A stretch of DNA of 37,237 nucleotides from Azospirillaceae bacterium. GTDB lineage: Bacteria; Pseudomonadota; Alphaproteobacteria; Azospirillales; Azospirillaceae. The notes under the pieces were generated by a model that was given only the letters and a program-made list of their open reading frames with translations, did not search any database and was not told where the DNA came from. Shown in pieces: positions 32,738 to 37,237 of the stretch. Position 1 is the stretch's first letter. Each line of letters opens with the position of its first letter. The stretch is from NCBI GenBank assembly GCA_028281465.1, contig JANQJV010000193.1:1-37237 (forward strand). The letters are read 5' to 3'. The translations under genes and the position numbers were made by a program.

Positions 32738-33805
32738 TCACGCCGTCCGGTACGCCACTGTCGTCTTGCGCGGATCGAAGGCGTCGCGCACGGCTTCGCC
32801 CACGAACACCAACAGGCTGAGCATGATGGCGAGCACGAAAAAGGCGGTCAGGCCGAGCCACGGGGCCTGCAGGTTGGCCTTGCCCTGGGCCAGCAGTTCG
32901 CCTAGCGACGGCGACCCCGGCGGCAGGCCGAAACCGAGGAAATCGAGTGCGGTCAATGTTGTGATCGATCCGTTGAGGATGAACGGCAGAAACGTGAGCG
33001 TGGCCACCATGGCGTTCGGCAAGACGTGTTTGGCCATGATCACAACGTCGTTGGCTCCCAGCGCCCGGGCCGCCCGCACATAGTCGAAATTGCGGGCGCG
33101 CAGGAACTCCGCCCGCACCACGCCGACGAGCTGCATCCAACTGAATAGCAGCATAAGACCGAGCAGCCACCAGAAATTGGGTTCAACCACGCTGGCCATG
33201 ATGATGATGAGATAGAGCGTCGGCATGCCTTGCCAGATTTCGATGCCACGCTGGAACAACAGATCTGTCAGGCCGCCGAAATAGCCCTGCACGGCGCCGG
33301 CGGCGATGCCGATCAAGCTGGACAACACTGTGAGCGTGAGACCAAACAACACCGAGATTCGGAAGCCGTAGATGAGGCGTGCCACAACATCACGCCCCTG
33401 ATCGTCGGTGCCGAGCCAGTTCACCGCCGAGGGCGGTGCCGGCGCCGGGACCGGCAGATCGTAATTGATGGTCTGATAGGAGAATGGAATCAGCGGCCAG
33501 ACCATCCAGCCTTTTTCATTGATCAGGTCGGCGACGAACGGGTCACGATACTCCGCTTCGGTCTCGAACTCACCGCCGAATACGGTCTCGGCATAGGAGT
33601 TGAAGATCGGGACATAGAAGAGGCCATCGTAGCGGATCAGCAACGGCTTGTCATTGGCAATGAACTCGGCGAACAAGCTGATGATGAACAGCACCGCGAA
33701 GATCCAAAATGACCAGTAGCCGCGTCGATTCTGCCGAAAACTGGCCAGCCGACGTCGGGTCATGGGTGATAGCCGAGACTTGGTCGGCGGAGGGGTGTGT
33801 ACCAC
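32738..33805 (-). CDS. yejE: YejE-type ABC transporter permease (orphan)
   Basis: The 355-residue permease matches YejE: RRGYWSFWIFAVLFIISLFA, EFIANDKPLLIRYDGLFYVP, then a binding-protein-dependent permease domain with GTDDQGRDVVARLIYGFRIS and the EAA-like loop VRAARALGANDVVIMAKHVL. YejABEF imports microcin C and similar peptides. The GTG start has GGAG about 9 nt upstream and restores the usual RLSP.xRRR N-terminus; an ATG 14 codons downstream is the alternative. No yejA, yejB or yejF is adjacent: the next genes are a methyltransferase upstream and the small-protein array downstream, so the rest of the transporter must lie elsewhere, or this copy is solitary. Confidence 0.88.
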   Translation of the reverse strand: MVHTPPPTKSRLSPMTRRRLASFRQNRRGYWSFWIFAVLFIISLFAEFIANDKPLLIRYDGLFYVPIFNSYAETVFGGEFETEAEYRDPFVADLINEKGWMVWPLIPFSYQTINYDLPVPAPAPPSAVNWLGTDDQGRDVVARLIYGFRISVLFGLTLTVLSSLIGIAAGAVQGYFGGLTDLLFQRGIEIWQGMPTLYLIIIMASVVEPNFWWLLGLMLLFSWMQLVGVVRAEFLRARNFDYVRAARALGANDVVIMAKHVLPNAMVATLTFLPFILNGSITTLTALDFLGFGLPPGSPSLGELLAQGKANLQAPWLGLTAFFVLAIMLSLLVFVGEAVRDAFDPRKTTVAYRTA

Positions 33806-33846
33806 GGTGATTGGGCTCCGTGATCCGGGGGGACCGGGACAGGTCT

Positions 33847-34650
33847 CTACACCCATGGGCGGTCTGCTGCGTCGGCAAGCAGACGGGCGGAAAAGCGCAG
33901 GCGCACGTAGTCGGCGACCCATCTGCCGTCGGGTTGGCGCAGGCCAGAGGCTGCCGCGTCGCACACGGCCGATACCACGTCGGTTCGCTCGGTTGCCGGC
34001 AGATCTTCCAGGTAGAAGGCAATGAAGGTTTCGAGCCAACCGGCCAGGCCGGTTGGCAGTGGCGAGGGCCGGTCGAACAACCTAATGGTCTCGACCGCGA
34101 AGCCTGCGACCGTCAACCGTTCCCGGTATTCTTCGGCCGTCGGAAAGTACCAGGGCAGGGCGAGCGGCACACCGGGTCGGCGAGCGGCATGGACCGTGCG
34201 CAGGGCGGCGATGACGGTGGCAATGTTGCCATGCCCGCCGAATTCGCCGACGAAGCGGCCACCGGGTTTGAGCGCCCGTGCCACGCCGGTCAGCACAGCC
34301 TGTGGAGCGGTCATCCAATGCAGGGCCGCGTTGGAAAGCACGGCATCAAACATCCGCTCGAAGTCCAGCGCGTGGCCGTCCATGACCCGTGCATCCAGGC
34401 CGCGCGCGCATGCCGCCGCCACCATGGTGGCGCTTGCATCGACGCCGATCACCGCGGCGCCTGTGGCCGCAAGCTCTGCGGTCAAAGCGCCGTCACCGCA
34501 GCCCAAGTCGAGAACGCGCAGGCCCGGACGTGGCGCCAACAAATCCAAAAGTGGCCGCCCGCCTTCCGTAACGAAGCGCGCGTTGTCGGCATAGCCGGCC
34601 GCATCCCAGCGTTGCACCGGCGCGGTCGGACCGGCGGTCACATCCGTCAC
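33847..34650 (-). CDS. Class I SAM-dependent methyltransferase
   Basis: The 267-residue cytoplasmic enzyme shows the Rossmann methyltransferase motifs: VLDLGCGDGALTAELAATG (motif I, about 46-54), VIGVDAS (motif II acidic residue) and FDAVLSNAALHWM (motif IV), then LKPGGRFVGEFGG. N-terminal WDAAGYADNARFV resembles trans-aconitate 2-methyltransferase and other small-molecule methyltransferases. Its substrate cannot be told from sequence. The ATG overlaps the mlaD stop by 4 nt, so it is in an operon with mlaD; yejE follows after 41 nt. Confidence 0.88.
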   Translation of the reverse strand: MTDVTAGPTAPVQRWDAAGYADNARFVTEGGRPLLDLLAPRPGLRVLDLGCGDGALTAELAATGAAVIGVDASATMVAAACARGLDARVMDGHALDFERMFDAVLSNAALHWMTAPQAVLTGVARALKPGGRFVGEFGGHGNIATVIAALRTVHAARRPGVPLALPWYFPTAEEYRERLTVAGFAVETIRLFDRPSPLPTGLAGWLETFIAFYLEDLPATERTDVVSAVCDAAASGLRQPDGRWVADYVRLRFSARLLADAADRPWV

Positions 34651-35153
34651 GGCAGATCCAAGCCGTCGGCGTTGCCGACGCCATCGGCGCCACCAGCGCT
34701 GTCGCCGCCGATGTCTTGAAGGCTATAAATGACTTGGCCGAGTAGCTGTTCGAAGCCCGGCTGGGATTGCGTGTATTCGATCCGACCACCGGGGGCAATC
34801 ACGTCGGGGTCACCGCCCGGTTCCAGGGCTAGGTACTTGCCGCCGAGCAGGCTTTCGCTGGCAATGATGGCCGAGGTGTCGAGTGGTAGCTTAATCGTGG
34901 GGTCGAGCGTCAAGCTCACCTCCGCCAGGAAGGTGACCGGATCGAGCCGTTGCGCCGCCACCGCACCGACCTTGACACCGCCGATTCGTACATCACTGCC
35001 CACCTGCAGCCCGCCCAGATCCGTGAACGAGGCCGTGACCGTATAGCCTTCCACCCGGCCGATATCGGCGCTGGTGTAGGCGAAGACCATGAACAGTGCG
35101 GCCACGGCAAGCACCACGGCACCGAGCACGGTTTCGATGATGTTGTTTTTCAT
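34647..35153 (-). CDS. mlaD: MlaD-type MCE-domain phospholipid transport protein
   Basis: The 168-residue protein has an N-terminal helix (about 7-25) and one MCE domain: ASFTDLGGLQVGSDVRIGGV, KVGAVAAQRLD and LLGGKYLALEPGGDPD. MlaD hexamers sit on the periplasmic side of the MlaFEDB complex that returns phospholipids from the outer membrane. The start was chosen at MKNNIIETV, the usual family opening, rather than 11 codons upstream. No mlaE or mlaF is adjacent. A gene of this type next to NDUFA12 is a common alphaproteobacterial arrangement as I recall. Confidence 0.92.
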   Translation of the reverse strand: MKNNIIETVLGAVVLAVAALFMVFAYTSADIGRVEGYTVTASFTDLGGLQVGSDVRIGGVKVGAVAAQRLDPVTFLAEVSLTLDPTIKLPLDTSAIIASESLLGGKYLALEPGGDPDVIAPGGRIEYTQSQPGFEQLLGQVIYSLQDIGGDSAGGADGVGNADGLDLP

Positions 35154-35186
35154 ACGGTGATCAGTCCGATTGCTGGCCTGGGACAC

Positions 35187-35242
35187 GGGGTCGGGCGGCG
35201 GGGGTCGGCCGGGCGGGGGTCGGCCGGGCGGGGGTCGGCCGG
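35187..35242. repeat. Tandem repeat, 15-bp GC-rich unit (about 3.7 copies)
   Basis: The unit GGGGTCGGCCGGGCG is perfect at 35201-35215 and 35216-35230, with a partial copy after and a diverged copy before. It fills most of the gap between NDUFA12 and mlaD, just past the NDUFA12 stop. Likely variable in length through slippage. Confidence 0.85.
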
Positions 35243-35246
35243 ATTG

Positions 35247-35624
35247 TCACGAGGGGGTCCAGGGTTCGTAATCTCCGGTTGCGGCGGCGCGTTGGCCGCC
35301 CTGGAACGTGTGGCCCGGCGGGCGGTAGGCTTTGGTCGTACCTGACAGATTGGGTTGGTGTTCCTTGACCCACGGTTTGTGGAACCGACTGTCGTCAGGG
35401 AGCGGCGCGTCGGCGTTGTGGTGCAGCCAACCGAACCACTCCGGCGGCACGCGGGTTGCCTCCGGTTCACCGTTATAGAGAACCCAACGTCGTTCCCGCC
35501 GGTCCGGCGGTGGCCGGCGTTCCTTGAAATAGCGATTTCCAGAACGGTCCTCGCCGACCGGTTCACCACGCCGCCAAGTGAACAGGCGTACGTGCAGGGT
35601 CGCGAGCGTCGTCATGAGCGACAT
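35247..35624 (-). CDS. NADH:ubiquinone oxidoreductase 17.2 kDa-like subunit (NDUFA12)
   Basis: The 125-residue protein matches the NDUFA12/B17.2 family: FTWRRGEPVGEDRSGNRYFK, RRWVLYNGEPEATRVPPEW, GWLHHNADAPLP and KPWVKEHQPNLSGTTKAYRP. It is a peripheral complex I accessory subunit restricted to alphaproteobacteria and mitochondria, which makes it a good taxonomic marker. Several ATGs occur upstream; MSLMTTL was taken because the family normally starts close to this. SD is weak. It is transcribed with mlaD across a 15-bp tandem repeat. Confidence 0.92.
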   Translation of the reverse strand: MSLMTTLATLHVRLFTWRRGEPVGEDRSGNRYFKERRPPPDRRERRWVLYNGEPEATRVPPEWFGWLHHNADAPLPDDSRFHKPWVKEHQPNLSGTTKAYRPPGHTFQGGQRAAATGDYEPWTPS

Positions 35625-36238
35625 CTTGCCGGGCAGCGGCATTGGGCGGTCCATCGAAGCCAAGGGGCATCCAAGCGGTCGGCGCGGGTGCAAAGCCGCT
35701 CCGCCGCACCGGATTTCCTAAATCGTCGCGGCAATATGCCACCGCGCTGGACCAAGCGTCCAGCGGGTTGAATGGCGTCGGCCGGGGCAGGTGGGCCGTC
35801 GGCGGTGCCGGGCGTACGACCGTAAGGCGCGGTTGATGATTGAATCTCCACACGCGCCACGTATCTAAATGGGCCAAGACAAACTCCATTAGCGTGAATA
35901 ATTACGTGACAAAATCTCGTTACCGCCTCTGTATTCGAATGCTGACGAAGTGTATTGCATTGCAGAATCATTCCGTATCCAGTCAAATTGGTTAAAGATT
36001 TGTTGATCCGTAGGGGTTGCCGGAGTGTGAAAACAGTCAACAGAAAGTCTGGAATAAATCCAGACCCTGGCTCCGGTATGGGTCACGGTTCTGCAGGTGT
36101 TCCAACGCAGAGCCGGTATTGGTGTCGTGGTCGGCCGAATTTCGGTTCAGGCTGGACCGATGACGGCATTTCGATGGCTTGATGTATTGACACTTCGGAC
36201 TGGGGTGTCGGTTCGGAGTTTTTCACCGGGAGAAGGAG
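35625..36238. other. Intergenic region between NDUFA12 and hemerythrin
   Basis: The first half contains a proline-rich minus-strand frame without known motifs, probably non-coding or the leader of NDUFA12. From about 35880 to 36060 the sequence is clearly AT-rich relative to its surroundings and likely holds divergent promoters. No RNA gene is recognised. Confidence 0.5.
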
Positions 36239-36706
36239 ATGAGGACCGTGGCGACCAGGGCTGCGACACGCCGGCCGGAGTTCGAAGCCCGCTGGGACGT
36301 GGTGCTGTGGAGCGAGTCGTACAGCGTCGGCAACGCGGCGATCGATGCCGACCACCAGCGGTTGTTGGCGCTGTTCAATGACTTCTCCAATGCAGTCAAT
36401 GGGGATAAGGGGGAGCTGGCGATTCGCAGTGTGCTCGATGAGCTGCGCGATTACGCGCATGATCATTTCCGCCGTGAAGAAAGTCTAATGCTTGAGCATC
36501 GGTATCCGGACTATCACCGGCACAAACGCATGCACGACACCTTCGAACGTCAGATCGCCGACGTGGCGAGCCATCTGGATATGGGCAGTGGCGATATGTG
36601 CGCATTCCTGCTCAGTTTCCTGGCCAAATGGCTGACGGGGCACATCCTGTCCGCCGATCAGCAATTCGGAGTATTCCTGGCCGAACGAGGTATCTCCGAG
36701 CACTGA
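36239..36706 (+). CDS. Bacteriohemerythrin (O2-binding di-iron protein)
   Basis: The 155-residue four-helix protein has all seven iron ligands of the family: H39 in AIDADHQ, H76 and E80 in HFRREE, H95 and H99 in HRHKRMH, and H135 and D140 in HILSAD. It binds O2 reversibly at a di-iron site and may deliver or sense oxygen or scavenge iron/NO. The ATG is preceded by GGGAG and also abuts GGAG; a GTG three codons in is a possible alternative start. Hemerythrins are common in aerotactic and microaerophilic bacteria, in line with the redox sensors in the window. It is a separate transcription unit. Confidence 0.93.
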   Translation: MRTVATRAATRRPEFEARWDVVLWSESYSVGNAAIDADHQRLLALFNDFSNAVNGDKGELAIRSVLDELRDYAHDHFRREESLMLEHRYPDYHRHKRMHDTFERQIADVASHLDMGSGDMCAFLLSFLAKWLTGHILSADQQFGVFLAERGISEH

Positions 36707-36764
36707 GACGTCCTGGCCGGCGCGTTACGCTGTTCCGTGGTGGTCGGCAGATCGGGAAAATTCC

Positions 36765-37181
36765 ATGTCGGTGATGCTCGACGAGAGCGGTCGCATGAGT
36801 CGCGATGCGTTCATTGTCTGGGACAGCGGCCCGCGGGTCCGCTTCGACCTGATTGAGGGAATTCCGGTCATGGTGGCACCGGCCTCACCGCGGCACGGAA
36901 TCGTGTTGATGAGCTTTGGGCAAGGCCTGAACAATCGGCTTGAGGCCTTTTCCGACCGCGTGCTGATCGGCAACGGCGGCCTATCCGAGGAGGATTGGAC
37001 CCACTGTTTCTTCGAAGCCGATGTGGTGTTGGCGCGTGGACCGCAACCGGTTTCGCCGCTGAACGAGGAGCGCCGGCAAGGAGGCCGGCGCTCCGAAACA
37101 GGGCGGCCCGAGAACCGGTCATTGTTTCGGGCCGTTGGTATTAGTTCCACACCGTGCTACCGCCCGACCCGCAGAGGATGA
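36765..37181 (+). pseudogene. Uma2-family endonuclease-like gene broken by a repeat
   Basis: The N-terminal about 92 residues are Uma2-like: MSRDAFIVWDSGPRVRFDLI, EGIPVMVAPASPRHG, then ALR-type LNNRLEAF and CFFEADVVLARG, the PD-(D/E)xK core strand. From about 37048 the frame enters repeat copy C, so the last about 45 codons read as repeat sequence (ERRQGGRRSETGRPE...). Family members run to about 180-200 residues, so the rest of the nuclease fold is gone. It is probably inactive; the function of Uma2 proteins is not well known. Confidence 0.75.
37048..37144 (+). repeat. Dispersed palindromic repeat, copy C (short form)
   Basis: It opens with CGGTTTCGCCGCTGAAC as in copy B, then has GGAGCGCCGGC (37067-37077), a 6-nt loop and GCCGGCGCTCC (37084-37094), a perfect 11-bp stem. 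CGAAACA...TGTTTCGGGCCGTTGGTATTA follows, as in copies A and B. The 91-nt middle of the long form is missing. It interrupts the Uma2 gene. Confidence 0.85.
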
Positions 37182-37197
37182 ACCTCTGGGCGGGTCG
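37165..37197 (+). terminator. Strong hairpin downstream of the broken Uma2 gene
   Basis: CGACCCGC-AGAGG pairs with CCTCT-(GG)-GCGGGTCG around a 5-nt loop. There is no U-tract, so a rho-independent role is uncertain; it may belong to neighbouring repeat DNA. Confidence 0.4.
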
Positions 37198-37209
37198 TGG
37201 CCACATCCC

Positions 37210-37237
37210 GGAGCGCCGACGCCCCGTCGGCCCGGCC
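37210..37237 (+). repeat. Probable start of a further repeat copy at the window edge
   Basis: GGAGCGCCGACGCCCC then GTCGGCCCGGCC resembles the opening of copy B (GGAGCGCCGGCATCCC, TGCCGGCTGGGCC). The copy is cut by the window end and diverged, so the call is tentative. Confidence 0.45.

Overview
The window looks like a high-GC alphaproteobacterial chromosome segment, most likely of Rhodospirillales type. This rests on an NDUFA12-type complex I accessory subunit gene, a RegB/RegA (PrrBA, ActSR) redox two-component pair, an MlaD-type gene beside NDUFA12, and a YejE-type permease. The assignment is inferred from gene families, not from a database search. Layout: (1) 1-1003 is a junk-rich edge with two copies of a dispersed palindromic repeat, the C-terminal relic of an IS630-type transposase, and a 30-residue membrane peptide ORF. 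(2) 1411-4761 (minus) carries a tandem universal stress protein with a strong terminator and a PhoP/PhoQ-like response regulator and kinase; a PhoP-box-like direct repeat lies between the two units. (3) 5708-18786 holds two complete but differently built Mrp/Mnh multisubunit cation/proton antiporter operons facing each other: cluster 1 (plus, E-F-G-B fusion-C-D-D-D) and cluster 2 (minus, canonical A-B-C-D-E-F-G). (4) 19533-21090 carries tRNA-His(GUG), an SbtA-family Na+/bicarbonate symporter and an SbtB-like PII protein. (5) 21109-26355 (minus) encodes a ChrR-like FMN/quinone reductase, oligoendopeptidase F, RegA, RegB and an unknown protein. (6) 26603-29951 encodes a nitronate-monooxygenase-like flavoprotein with a four-cysteine cluster, a predicted cytochrome c lipoprotein and a PAS histidine kinase. 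(7) 30214-32591 (minus) is a tandem array of five small exported proteins that appear to be diverged members of one unrecognised family. (8) 32738-35624 (minus) encodes an orphan YejE-like permease, a methyltransferase, an MlaD-like protein and NDUFA12. (9) 36239-37237 has a bacteriohemerythrin, a Uma2 gene broken by a third repeat copy, and the start of what seems to be a fourth copy. How the parts may work together (inference): the Mrp antiporters would build an inward Na+ gradient, SbtA could spend it on bicarbonate uptake and SbtB could gate SbtA, so the centre of the window may be a Na+-driven inorganic-carbon and pH module. RegBA, the flavoproteins, the cytochrome and the hemerythrin give the flanks a redox and oxygen-sensing flavour. 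The least explained element is the five-gene array of small two-helix exported proteins.
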